The notes beneath the pieces were generated by a model. That model ran no database searches, was not told the origin of the DNA, and worked only from the letters and a program-made list of their open reading frames with translations. Positions 53,334 to 61,774 of a DNA stretch of 64,000 bases are shown here, piece after piece. Numbering within the stretch: the first letter of the stretch is position 1; every line of letters starts with the position of its first letter. This DNA comes from CAZNLH01 sp964573995 (GTDB lineage: Bacteria; Gemmatimonadota; CAZMKB01; CAZNLH01). The position numbers and the translations under genes are program-made. The stretch lies in NCBI GenBank assembly GCA_964573995.1, contig CAZNLH010000013.1, positions 1-64,000 of the forward strand, in the 5' to 3' direction.

Positions 53334-53482
53334 CGTCTCCTCCAGGGACTCTCACTTCATCCGGCATTGGTTGAGTAGCGTACTTAGCGGGACCCATCAA
53401 GGACCGTCCAAGAGTGCAAGCCGCTCACCAGGAAAATATAACCATGCGCGATGCCTATGGGAAGTATGGTTGGTTCAAACTC

Positions 53483-53511
53483 TTGACAATCTCCATGCCG
53501 GATGATATCAT
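53483..53511 (+). promoter_or_regulatory. Sigma-70 promoter for the pnt operon
   Basis: TTGACA at 53483-53488, 17-nt spacer, TATCAT at 53506-53511. The start near 53518 gives a leader of about 70 nt before ATG 53588. Confidence 0.78.
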
Positions 53512-53587
53512 CAGCCACCTGAATATAGACAGGGGTTAGGCACACGGCATATCACCATCGATTAATCCGGCAGGCGGGGAAATAACA

Positions 53588-54739
53588 ATGAAGATCTTTT
53601 TTCCCAAGGAGATCGAACCTGACGAAACACGAGCACCTATGGTCCCCACGGCAGCGGCCAAGTTGGTAAAACTGGGGGCCGAGGTAGAGGTCGGGGCCGG
53701 CCTTGGGGATTCGATCGGTATCCTCGATGAAGAATACGAGTCCGCAGGGGCCAGGATCGCGACTGACCGTTCCGGGTCCCTCTCCACTGCCGACATCATT
53801 GCCCGCCTGAACAGGCCCCCACTTGAAGAGGTCGCCTTGATGAAGACCGGGGTCATCCACATCAGCCACCTTGATCCATTCAACGAGATCGAACTGGTAA
53901 GGCGACTTGCCGCCGCAGGGATCTCTGCCATCAGCATGGAAATGATACCGCGCACTACCATAGCGCAGAAGATGGACGCTCTCAGTTCACAGGCGAACCT
54001 TGCGGGCTACGAGGCGGTTATCATCGCCGCAGAAAGGCTGCAACAGGCCATGCCCATGATGATGACCCCCGCCGGCACCCTCTCTCCCGCCCGCGTGTTT
54101 GTCATCGGAGCCGGCGTTGCCGGGTTGCAGGCGATAGCGACTGCCAAGAGGCTTGGCGCGCGAGTCGAGGCATTCGATGTAAGGCCGGCGGTGGAGGAAC
54201 AGGTCCAATCTCTCGGCGCGAGGTTCGTAAAGATCGACCTCGGCCGGACGAGCGAGACAAAAGATGGATACGCCGGGCAACTCACCGAAGACCAACTGGC
54301 GCTGCAACGAGAGGCGATGGCCAGACACTGCGCCCAGGCCGACGTTGTCATTACTACCGCACAGGTCTTCGGTAAAAGGGCGCCTGTGATCGTGACGAGG
54401 GACATGGTAAAGGGGATGAGGCAGGGCAGCGTCATTGTCGACCTGGCCGTGGAGACGGGAGGAAACGTAGAGGGCTCCGAGGCGGGCGAAGAGATCATCA
54501 TGAACGGAGTTAGGATCGTGGGGCTGCGCAACCTCCCCGGGCGGGTACCGGTCCACGCGAGCCTCATGTATGCGAACAACATCGCGAACCTGGTGGAACA
54601 CTTCTGGGACGGGGAGGAGAAACGATTTAGGATCGACCTCGAAGATGAGATCCTAAAGGCATGTCTCATAACCCACGACAACGAAATCCGAAACGAGAGG
54701 ATAAGGCGAATAATCGAGGAGGAAAATCGATCCCGATGA
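53588..54739 (+). CDS. pntA: NAD(P) transhydrogenase alpha subunit, part 1
   Basis: Soluble NAD(H)-binding domain I of the proton-translocating transhydrogenase, which makes NADPH from NADH at the expense of proton motive force. The 383-residue protein begins KIFFPKEIEPDETRAPMVP, has the family's SSQANLAGYEAVI segment and the NAD-binding VIGAGVAGLQAIATAKRLGARVEAFDVRP, then the mobile loop EQVQSLGARFVKIDL and ITTAQVFGKRAPVIVT. It is a split form in which membrane part II is a separate gene. It overlaps that gene by 4 nt. Confidence 0.95.
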   Translation: MKIFFPKEIEPDETRAPMVPTAAAKLVKLGAEVEVGAGLGDSIGILDEEYESAGARIATDRSGSLSTADIIARLNRPPLEEVALMKTGVIHISHLDPFNEIELVRRLAAAGISAISMEMIPRTTIAQKMDALSSQANLAGYEAVIIAAERLQQAMPMMMTPAGTLSPARVFVIGAGVAGLQAIATAKRLGARVEAFDVRPAVEEQVQSLGARFVKIDLGRTSETKDGYAGQLTEDQLALQREAMARHCAQADVVITTAQVFGKRAPVIVTRDMVKGMRQGSVIVDLAVETGGNVEGSEAGEEIIMNGVRIVGLRNLPGRVPVHASLMYANNIANLVEHFWDGEEKRFRIDLEDEILKACLITHDNEIRNERIRRIIEEENRSR

Positions 54740-55317
54740 ATCTTGCGAAGCGAATCATCCTTGCATGCATTGCCGCGAGCGTCGCGTGCGCAGTTGGAGG
54801 TTCCCGGCAGGATATCAAGGCCACAACTACGGGGACCGGGATGGGGGTCAGCCATTACATGCACGCTCAAGACAGATTCGAGGGTGCGAAGGAATACCGA
54901 CTACGAAACCGGATGGGATATTCTCACGGAGCGACTGATGGAGAGAGGTCGCCTTCGAGGACAAAGGCTGCCGACAGGCAGGACGAGAAGGGTGAGAGCA
55001 GCCGCGAGCCCGCCGGTGGATCAAACATGGGGCTGCTGCTCTTCGTATTCGTACTGGCTATCTTCCTCGGATTTGAACTGATCTCAAGGGTCCCCTCCCA
55101 ATTACACACCCCGCTCATGTCCGGCTCAAACGCTATCTCCGGCATCACAATAGTGGGCGCCCTTGTCGCGGCCGGCAGCGGCAACGGAACCACGTTGATA
55201 ATACTCGGGACCCTGGCCGTAGCATTCGCCTCTATCAACGTCGTCGGCGGGTACCTCGTCACAGACCGCATGCTTGCCATGTTTCAGGGCAAAAAACGCC
55301 CAGGAGAGGGCCCGTGA
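54736..55317 (+). CDS. NAD(P) transhydrogenase alpha subunit, part 2, with N-terminal extension
   Basis: Membrane domain II of the transhydrogenase. The C-terminal half (about 100-190) has the expected three helices: LLLFVFVLAIFLGFELIS, AISGITIVGALVAAGS and LGTLAVAFASINVVGGYLVTDRM. Unlike the usual subunit of about 100 residues, this one has about 95 extra residues: a hydrophobic segment IILACIAASVACAVGG resembling a signal peptide or additional helix, then a hydrophilic, charged linker. ATG 54736 overlaps the pntA stop (ATGA), which fixes the start. The role of the extension is unknown. Confidence 0.87.
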   Translation: MNLAKRIILACIAASVACAVGGSRQDIKATTTGTGMGVSHYMHAQDRFEGAKEYRLRNRMGYSHGATDGERSPSRTKAADRQDEKGESSREPAGGSNMGLLLFVFVLAIFLGFELISRVPSQLHTPLMSGSNAISGITIVGALVAAGSGNGTTLIILGTLAVAFASINVVGGYLVTDRMLAMFQGKKRPGEGP

Positions 55318-56699
55318 GTGGCATCATCAACCTCAGTTACATCATAGCATCCATCCTGTTTATCTACGGGCTCAAGATGCTCAGTTCACCGGCCACCGCC
55401 CGCCGCGGAAACCTAATTTCCGCCGGCGGGATGCTTTTGGCCATCATCGCCACGCTATTGTACAGGGGACTGTCATATCAGTGGATCATCGTAGGCCTGC
55501 TGATCGGATCCTCCATCGGCGCGCTGGCGGCTGAGAGGGTCAAGATGACCGCCATGCCCGAGATGGTGGCGCTCTTCAACGGGTTCGGAGGTATCGCCAG
55601 CCTCCTTGTCGGCCTGGCCGAGTACCACCAATTCTTCACCAGCAGCGGTTCAATGACCTACGTCTCCGCGAGCGCCACATACCTGGCAGTTCTAATCGGC
55701 GGTGTTACCTTCACCGGCAGCGTGATCGCCTATGCCAAACTGGCCGAGAAGATTCCCGGTCGGGCCGTCCTCTTCGGCGGTCAGCATATCGTGAACGCCC
55801 TGATCCTGGCGGCATCGCTGGCCGGACTCGTCTTCTTCCTATGGAAGATCATTCCCGGGGACGATATCAGGTATGACCTGCTCATCGCCCTGGCAGCCGT
55901 CTCGTTCGTCCTCGGAGTACTCCTCGTCATCCCGATTGGCGGCGCGGACATGCCGGTCGTGATTGCCCTGTTGAACAGTTATTCCGGGCTTGCGGCGTGC
56001 GCGGCGGGTTTCGTAATCTCGAACAATGTCCTGATCGTCGCGGGGTCGCTGGTGGGAGCGAGCGGGCTGATACTTACCAATATAATGTGCAAGGCCATGA
56101 ACCGCTCGCTTGCAAACGTGATGTTCGCCGGTGTCGGTGCGACCACCTCCGGAGGTTCGGGTTACCAGGGAGAGGCCAACCCGATTTCGCCACAGGATGC
56201 CTACCTGATCCTGGAGGCAGCCGGCTCCGTGGTCTTCGTCCCCGGTTATGGCATGGCTGTGGCCCAGGCCCAGCACGTGGTGCGTGAATTAGGCGAGTTG
56301 CTCGAGGCAAACGGTGCCGAGGTGAAGTATTGCATCCATCCGGTGGCCGGTCGTATGCCCGGGCACATGAACGTCCTCCTCGCCGAGGCCAACGTCCCGT
56401 ACGAAAGACTGGTCGAGCCAGACGACGTCAATCCGATGATGGAAAGCGTGGATGTGGCCATGGTAATTGGAGCCAACGACGTGGTGAACCCGGCGGCCCG
56501 GGAGGACGAGAATAGTCCGTTATGGGGCATGCCGATCATCGACGTGGACCGCGCAAGGACCTGCATTGTCCTGAAGCGGAGCCTGAACCCGGGCTTCGCG
56601 GGGGTCGACAACCCGCTCTTCTTCAGGCCGAATACCCGCATGTTGTTCGGCGACGCGAAGGCGAGCGTCTCCGCGCTGGTCACCGAGTTCAAGGGGTGA
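55314..56699 (+). CDS. pntB: NAD(P) transhydrogenase beta subunit
   Basis: Membrane domain II and NADP(H)-binding domain III. The 461-residue protein has about eight helices (to about residue 265), then a soluble domain with VVFVPGYGMAVAQAQHVVRELGELL, KYCIHPVAGRMPGHMNVLLAEANVPY, VIGANDVVNPAAR and the terminal VLKRSLNPGFAGVDNPLF, all conserved. The GTG start overlaps the preceding stop (GTGA). The operon ends here; an AGGGG/CCCCT hairpin straddles the stop but has no T-run. The CNT transporter gene converges 20 nt later. Confidence 0.95.
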   Translation: MSGIINLSYIIASILFIYGLKMLSSPATARRGNLISAGGMLLAIIATLLYRGLSYQWIIVGLLIGSSIGALAAERVKMTAMPEMVALFNGFGGIASLLVGLAEYHQFFTSSGSMTYVSASATYLAVLIGGVTFTGSVIAYAKLAEKIPGRAVLFGGQHIVNALILAASLAGLVFFLWKIIPGDDIRYDLLIALAAVSFVLGVLLVIPIGGADMPVVIALLNSYSGLAACAAGFVISNNVLIVAGSLVGASGLILTNIMCKAMNRSLANVMFAGVGATTSGGSGYQGEANPISPQDAYLILEAAGSVVFVPGYGMAVAQAQHVVRELGELLEANGAEVKYCIHPVAGRMPGHMNVLLAEANVPYERLVEPDDVNPMMESVDVAMVIGANDVVNPAAREDENSPLWGMPIIDVDRARTCIVLKRSLNPGFAGVDNPLFFRPNTRMLFGDAKASVSALVTEFKG

Positions 56700-56720
56700 C
56701 GGTTCCCCTGTTGCCGTCCA

Positions 56721-58058
56721 TCAAGGCCCACCCATCAATATCGATCCACCCGTATAGAACGTCCCGGCCACTGCCGCGGTCAGGAGGCAGGCCAGAGTAG
56801 CCGCCAGTAGCGCCCTCGGGCCTACCTTGGTCAGGTCGAGCGTCCTCGAAGGAGCGAGCGCAGCGATCCCTCCGACAAAGATTGCGAGGGAAGCGATATG
56901 GGCAAAACCGCACAGGGCGTATGTGGCGATCACCACAGATCGAGGATGCTGCAGGACGCCGGAACCGATCGCACCGGCGAGGTCCATGTACGACTGGACC
57001 TCCGTAGCGAAGAGGCGCTCGCCGATGATATCGGAGATGACCCTGGCGTCAGACGTCGGCACCCCGATGGCCAGCGTAAAGGGGTAGAATACGATACCCG
57101 CAAGCGACTTCAGGGACCAGTCGAAGTTCCACCCCGTCAGGTGATCGACCCAACCTCCCACTGACCCCAGTACGAGGTCCCCGAGCGCCACGAGCCCCAG
57201 GAAGGCGATCAGCAGCGCCACGATCCCGACCACCAACCTGACTCCACTGTTGGCGCCGTTGATGACGGCCTCTATCCAGTTCTTCTCCCCGGTCGGAGAG
57301 GGCATCACATCCATGCCGAGGGTGACCGGCTTACCGGTCTCCGGCAGGAGGAGTTTGGACATCACCACGGCCGCAGGCGCGGAGAGGATCGAGGCAGAGA
57401 CGAGGTGCCCCGCGATGTTCGCGAACTCATCATGGAGCAGCATGACATATATGGCCAGGACACTGGAGGCCACGGTCGCCATCCCGGCGGTAAGGATTGT
57501 ACACAACTCCGAGGTGGTCATCTCCTCGAGGTAGGGCCGGATGGTCAGGGCCGACTCGATCCCCACGAAGATGTTGCTCGAGGCGCACAGGGACTCCGCG
57601 CCGCTGATCTTCATCAGCCTGGTGAAGACAAACGAGAAGAGTCGCACGATGCGTTCCATAACCCCGAGATAGTAAAGCAGGCCCATAAGGCCCGCGAAGA
57701 AGACCACGGCCGGCATTGCCTGGAAGGCGAGGAAGAACCCCAGCGATGTCTCCCCCTGGGGAGACGTTCCTCCGGGGGGTATCGCCAGCCTGCCGAAGAG
57801 AAAGCGCGACCCGGCGCCGGCACTGTCGAGGAGCCGGACAACCGCATCGTTTACCAAAAGGAACAGCGCGGTCCCCGGCGGAAAGAGGAAGATCAGGGCA
57901 CCTAAGGCGAACAGAATGGCGGTCCCCCACACTATCACCCGCATGTTGAGGGTCTTTCTGTTCGAAGAAATTGCGTAGCCGAAGGCGAGGAGCAGGAATA
58001 CACCGGCAAGGCTTACAAGGTTGTAGATTTCCAGGATGGCACCTCCATTCTCGCACAC
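56721..58058 (-). CDS. Concentrative nucleoside transporter (NupC/CNT family)
   Basis: Sodium- or proton-coupled nucleoside uptake. About 445 residues: N-terminal helices (YNLVSLAGVFLLLAFGYAIS; VIVWGTAILFALGALIF), the gate domain, and the CNT motifs GVMERIVRLFSFVFTRLMKISGAESLCASSNIFVGIESAL and IYVMLLHDEFANIAGHLVSASILSAPAAVVMSKLL. An insert with GGTSPQGETSLG follows the third helix. The start is uncertain: GTG 58058 is shown; GTG 58118 overlaps the preceding gene; a CTG at 58034 has the best ribosome-binding site (GGAGG, 7 nt) and gives the family's usual N-terminus. Confidence 0.88.
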   Translation of the reverse strand: MCENGGAILEIYNLVSLAGVFLLLAFGYAISSNRKTLNMRVIVWGTAILFALGALIFLFPPGTALFLLVNDAVVRLLDSAGAGSRFLFGRLAIPPGGTSPQGETSLGFFLAFQAMPAVVFFAGLMGLLYYLGVMERIVRLFSFVFTRLMKISGAESLCASSNIFVGIESALTIRPYLEEMTTSELCTILTAGMATVASSVLAIYVMLLHDEFANIAGHLVSASILSAPAAVVMSKLLLPETGKPVTLGMDVMPSPTGEKNWIEAVINGANSGVRLVVGIVALLIAFLGLVALGDLVLGSVGGWVDHLTGWNFDWSLKSLAGIVFYPFTLAIGVPTSDARVISDIIGERLFATEVQSYMDLAGAIGSGVLQHPRSVVIATYALCGFAHIASLAIFVGGIAALAPSRTLDLTKVGPRALLAATLACLLTAAVAGTFYTGGSILMGGP

Positions 58059-58098
58059 ATCAAGGCCCTGGTAATCTACAACGTCACGCCTTACGGAG

Positions 58099-60252
58099 TC
58101 AAGAAAAGAGGGAATCACCTCCGCAATCTACGAGACTGATATGCGCATCGACCCCTTTCGCTCCCTTTCCCCTCGGAAGGACCATGAAGGGATTGACATC
58201 GAGTTGCTTGATAACGGGAAAATCGGTCACGAGTTGAGCGAGTCGCCCGATCGCATCCTTGAGTGCCTCGATGTCCGATGGCGCCTCTCCACGCACGCCC
58301 TCGAGCAACCTGTATCCCCGGATACTGTGAATCATCTCGTCGGTATCGACGTCCGTAATTGGAAGGATCCGGAAGGTGACGTCCTTCAGGTACTCGACGT
58401 AGATCCCACCGAGTCCAAACATGAGGAGGGATCCGAAGGAAGGGTCGAAGTTCATCCCGATGATCGTCTCCCGTCCGCCATTCACCATCTCCTGGACCAT
58501 GAACCCTGCTGGCGATCTCCTCCTCTTCCCACCCTTACTCGTGATCCCCTTCAACTTCTGGAAGGCCTTGACCATCTCTCCATTGTCCCTTATGTCAAGT
58601 ATGACGCCTCCGACATCCGTCTTGTGGCTGAGTCCGGGGGCCGTCACCTTCAAGGCCACGGGGTAACCGATCTCCTCGGCGGAGGCGACGACATCCTCCA
58701 GCCCACCCGCGATGCGAAACCGCGCCATCGGCAGCCCGTAGGCCTCAAGCACCTGAAAGGCCTCCTCCTGGGTAAGGTCTACCCTCCCCGAATCGGTCAC
58801 GCCCCGGATGACTGCCTCCACCCGATCACGATCGACCTCGAAACGCAGGATCTTTCCCGCTGGGCGGTCCAGCCATCTTCGGTACTTGACCATCAGGGAG
58901 AGGGTCTTTGCAGCCGACTCCGGGAAAGAATAAATAGGAATGATCCTCTCCTCCACTCCCGCCGATTGCCTCATTACCTCCTCCCTTCCCATGAAACAGG
59001 CAAGGACCGTCTTTTCACTCCCCCTTGTGACCTCGTGGATCACCGAAGAGACCTCAAGGGGGTCAGTGGTGATCGGCGGAACGAATATCACCAGTATGGA
59101 ATGAATGTTTTCATCTTCCAGGATGATCTTCAATGCCGAGCGATACCTCTCTGCATCCGCTCCGGCGATCAGGTCGAGGGGATTCTGTACGGAGACCATT
59201 GGTGGAAGCGCCTTCTTCAGTCGTCTAAGCGTCCTGTCTGAAAACCGAGTAACACGTAAGCCGAGCCTTTCGCAGGCGTCTACGGCCATGATCCCGGGAC
59301 CGCCGGCATTGGTGATGATGGCCACACCGTCCCCCGCGGGGACCGGCTGGTTACAAAAGGCCATGGCCATGTCGAAGAGTTCCTCGACGGATGTAACCCT
59401 GAGTACGCCGGACTGAAGGAACAGGGCCTCGCTCATGACGTCCCTGCTCGCCATGGCACCTGTGTGAGAAGAGGCAGCTCGTATACCGGCTTGTGTCCGC
59501 CCTGCCTTCACGGCTATTATCGGTTTCTTCCTGGTGATCTCACGCGCGAGGCTGGTAAACTTCATCGGGTCGCCGAAACTCTCCAGGTACATCAAGATCA
59601 ATTCCGTGGCCGGATCATCGCGCCAGTATTCTATGAGGTCATTGCCCGACACATCCGCCTTGTTTCCCACGCTTATGAAGTTGGAGAAGCCGAGGTTGAG
59701 TTGCCTGGCCATGCTGAGGATGGCCTCTCCCAGGGCACCGCTCTGGGACATGAAACCTATCTTCCCCCTTGTCGGCGTAGTAGTGGCAAAGGTGGCGTTC
59801 ATGCTGACGGACGGATCGGTATTTATCACGCCCATGCAGTTCGGCCCGACGGCACGCATTCCATACTCTTCGAGCAACTTCACTATCTTCTCCTCCTCCC
59901 GGGCTCCGGCCTCGCTGCTCTCCTTGAAACCCGCAGAGATGATCACCAGACCGCGGACGCCCTTGCCGGCACACTCCTCTACGACCTTTACCACCTCGGG
60001 CCATGGTACCACGATGATTGCAAGGTCGACGCGGTCAGGCACCTCCAGGATGGAGGGATAGCACTTGATGCTGTTGACTACCTCCGCCATCGGGTTGACG
60101 GGGAAGAGGGTCCCCTTGAACTCGAACTCCAGGAGATTGTGGAGGATTTCCCTCCCGATTGTGCCTCTCCTTCGCGACGCACCGATTACCGCAATCGACT
60201 TCGGCCTGAAGATACAGTCGAGGCTCTTCTCTCTCTTCCCCTTGTTGCTCAT
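58099..60252 (-). CDS. ADP-forming acyl-CoA synthetase (acetate-CoA ligase), fused alpha-beta
   Basis: Interconverts acyl-CoA, ADP and phosphate with acid, ATP and CoA. The 717-residue protein has CoA-binding (FRPKSIAVIGASRRRGTIG), ligase-CoA with catalytic His in SSHTGAMASRD (about residue 260) and C-terminal ATP-grasp domains (from about 490; KVTAPGLSHKTDVGGVILDI, GLGGIYVEYLKDVTFRI). This alpha-then-beta order is the ACD fusion known from archaea and anaerobic bacteria. It can yield ATP from amino-acid or acyl-CoA breakdown. ATG 60252 lies directly after the stop of the small CxxC gene, so translation is probably coupled. Confidence 0.92.
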   Translation of the reverse strand: MSNKGKREKSLDCIFRPKSIAVIGASRRRGTIGREILHNLLEFEFKGTLFPVNPMAEVVNSIKCYPSILEVPDRVDLAIIVVPWPEVVKVVEECAGKGVRGLVIISAGFKESSEAGAREEEKIVKLLEEYGMRAVGPNCMGVINTDPSVSMNATFATTTPTRGKIGFMSQSGALGEAILSMARQLNLGFSNFISVGNKADVSGNDLIEYWRDDPATELILMYLESFGDPMKFTSLAREITRKKPIIAVKAGRTQAGIRAASSHTGAMASRDVMSEALFLQSGVLRVTSVEELFDMAMAFCNQPVPAGDGVAIITNAGGPGIMAVDACERLGLRVTRFSDRTLRRLKKALPPMVSVQNPLDLIAGADAERYRSALKIILEDENIHSILVIFVPPITTDPLEVSSVIHEVTRGSEKTVLACFMGREEVMRQSAGVEERIIPIYSFPESAAKTLSLMVKYRRWLDRPAGKILRFEVDRDRVEAVIRGVTDSGRVDLTQEEAFQVLEAYGLPMARFRIAGGLEDVVASAEEIGYPVALKVTAPGLSHKTDVGGVILDIRDNGEMVKAFQKLKGITSKGGKRRRSPAGFMVQEMVNGGRETIIGMNFDPSFGSLLMFGLGGIYVEYLKDVTFRILPITDVDTDEMIHSIRGYRLLEGVRGEAPSDIEALKDAIGRLAQLVTDFPVIKQLDVNPFMVLPRGKGAKGVDAHISLVDCGGDSLFS

Positions 60253-60253
60253 C

Positions 60254-60463
60254 TCAATCGATCTCCACTTTCCTTGCTCCATGGTCCTTCTTACGCTTGT
60301 TCATCGACCGTCGCGTCATCTCGATTTCGTGGTCGACCACCGCCCGGATGGCCATGAGGATCTCCTGCTTGGCATTCAGAACATGGACCTCGGCGTCACG
60401 AAATTGCTCAAAGAATGAACAGAATGGACATCCTTCTCGATCTTCCTCCCTTTTCGCGACCAT
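60254..60463 (-). CDS. Small CxxC protein of unknown function
   Basis: Sixty-nine residues, starting MVAKREEDREGCPFC (CPFC thiol or metal motif at about 12-15), followed by an amphipathic helix EQFRDAEVHVLNAKQEILMAIRAVVDHEIE and a basic tail. ATG 60463 has GGAGG 8 nt upstream; the longer frame to 60550 runs into the repeat and is rejected. One nucleotide separates its stop from the acyl-CoA synthetase ATG. It sits between an ArsA-like ATPase and that enzyme. I do not recognise the family; a single CxxC could bind metal as a dimer. Confidence 0.75.
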   Translation of the reverse strand: MVAKREEDREGCPFCSFFEQFRDAEVHVLNAKQEILMAIRAVVDHEIEMTRRSMNKRKKDHGARKVEID

Positions 60464-60552
60464 GTCGACCGCCTCCTTTCTGATTGGCCCTTTCTCCCAC
60501 AGGGCGAGACACTTCCATAGGACCCTTCTTCTGTACGCTAATAAACCCACGG

Positions 60553-60607
60553 AGCGCCCAGTTCTCTGAGTCGCCCAAATGACGGGAACTTCTACAGCCG
60601 AGCACTA
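60553..60607 (-). repeat. Dispersed repeat, copy B
   Basis: Second copy of the element at 11085-11140, same orientation. On the minus strand it begins exactly with the TAG stop codon of the ArsA-like gene (TAGTGCTC) and continues toward the small CxxC gene. It therefore sits within an operon. Confidence 0.65.
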
Positions 60608-61774
60608 AGTCTTTTTGCCAAATGTCACCAGCAGCCGGCCGTCACGGAAACCGGCACCCTCGATATCAAGAGACGAGAGGCTCCGGGGAAGAAATATGTT
60701 GCGCTTGAGCTTCCCTATGTTCAAAATCAACTCGTCTCCCTTCACCCACATGTCTAGGTCCTTCTTTTCAGTGAATGGGAGCCGGATAGACAGGATATAG
60801 TGCCCGTCCTCGTTTGTGATGACCATCGGGCTCTCCCTGTAGAAGACCCCGGCCGGGTCATTCCCGCCGAAGATGTCCTCCGCCATTAGCGAGAGGAGCC
60901 TCACGCCTACGACTTCGCTCCTGAAGAGGCTGCACTTGAAGATTGGTATCGGATGAAATGATTCCGAGGCGGTCTTCAAGTGCCGCTTCTGTGCCCTCTT
61001 CCACTGGCCGAAATAGGTGTCCTTGACGACATCCGGCAGTATCCGATTCATGACAACGGCATCCACCGAGAAGCCGAAGAGGCTGAGATACGTGTAAACC
61101 CTCTGTGATTCCTTGATGACCATCTTCTGGGGATTGCAGACCAAACGGATCGTGGATGACTCGTTGTCGGTAAGGACCTGCTTGATCGCGTGCACCTTCA
61201 GGTAAAGGTCCTCTATAGAAAGATAGACATCGTCAGTAGGCAGGGGGATATTGGTGATCCTTTCCGCCACGGGGCGGACCATCTTGATGATCTTCCTCTC
61301 GATATGGAAGAATTTCTCCATGTACCACTGGATGATATCCGGGAAACTCAACATCCTGATGGTGCTTCCGGTAGGAGCACAGTCGACAATGGCCACGTCA
61401 TAGGAATCGCCCTCGTAATAACCCTGGAGGACGAGGAGGCTGAAGAGTTCCTCCATGCCTGGGAAGATGGAGAATTCATGCGCCATGAAGTCCTCGAAGC
61501 CCTGTTTCTTGAGAAACTTCACGATGAACTCCTGAATCTGGCCCCAGTTCCGTACCAGTTCGGTGTTGACATCCACTTCCTGGGCGAACAGGTTGCGAAC
61601 GATACCGACGGGATCTCTCCCTACCTTTCGATTGAGGACGTCAGAGAGGCTGTGGGCAGAGTCCGTGCTGATGAGCAGGGTTCTGTAGCCCAACTCGGCA
61701 CACTTAACACCAGTGGCCGCAGCGATACTGGTCTTGCCGACCCCACCCTTACCGGTGTAAAGAATGACTCTCAC
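60605..61774 (-). CDS. ArsA-like deviant-Walker ATPase with HSP20-like tail
   Basis: A 389-residue P-loop ATPase: deviant Walker A YTGKGGVGKTS (about 6-16), switch I DSAHSLSDVL, and the switch II/A-loop region VDCAPTGSTIRMLSFPD. These match the ArsA/GET3 family, but only one ATPase half is present, as in bacterial homologues of unknown cargo. The last 65 residues (SIRLPFTEKKDLDMWVKGDELIL...LPRSLSSLDIEGAGFRDGRLLVTF) form the HSP20-like ArsA C-terminal domain. No arsB/arsR neighbour is present, so arsenite export is unlikely. GTG 61774 follows GGAGGGGG and lies inside the end of the pfkB-type gene. Confidence 0.88.
   Translation of the reverse strand: MRVILYTGKGGVGKTSIAAATGVKCAELGYRTLLISTDSAHSLSDVLNRKVGRDPVGIVRNLFAQEVDVNTELVRNWGQIQEFIVKFLKKQGFEDFMAHEFSIFPGMEELFSLLVLQGYYEGDSYDVAIVDCAPTGSTIRMLSFPDIIQWYMEKFFHIERKIIKMVRPVAERITNIPLPTDDVYLSIEDLYLKVHAIKQVLTDNESSTIRLVCNPQKMVIKESQRVYTYLSLFGFSVDAVVMNRILPDVVKDTYFGQWKRAQKRHLKTASESFHPIPIFKCSLFRSEVVGVRLLSLMAEDIFGGNDPAGVFYRESPMVITNEDGHYILSIRLPFTEKKDLDMWVKGDELILNIGKLKRNIFLPRSLSSLDIEGAGFRDGRLLVTFGKKT

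Noticed and set aside
58141..59241. A 366-codon plus-strand frame opposite the acyl-CoA synthetase
   Set aside because: Antisense shadow caused by codon bias; the minus-strand gene carries all recognisable motifs.
60605..61774. Arsenite-export ATPase ArsA
   Set aside because: Only one ATPase half is present, and there is no arsB, arsD, arsR or arsC nearby; a GET3-like role is as likely, so no ars symbol was given.
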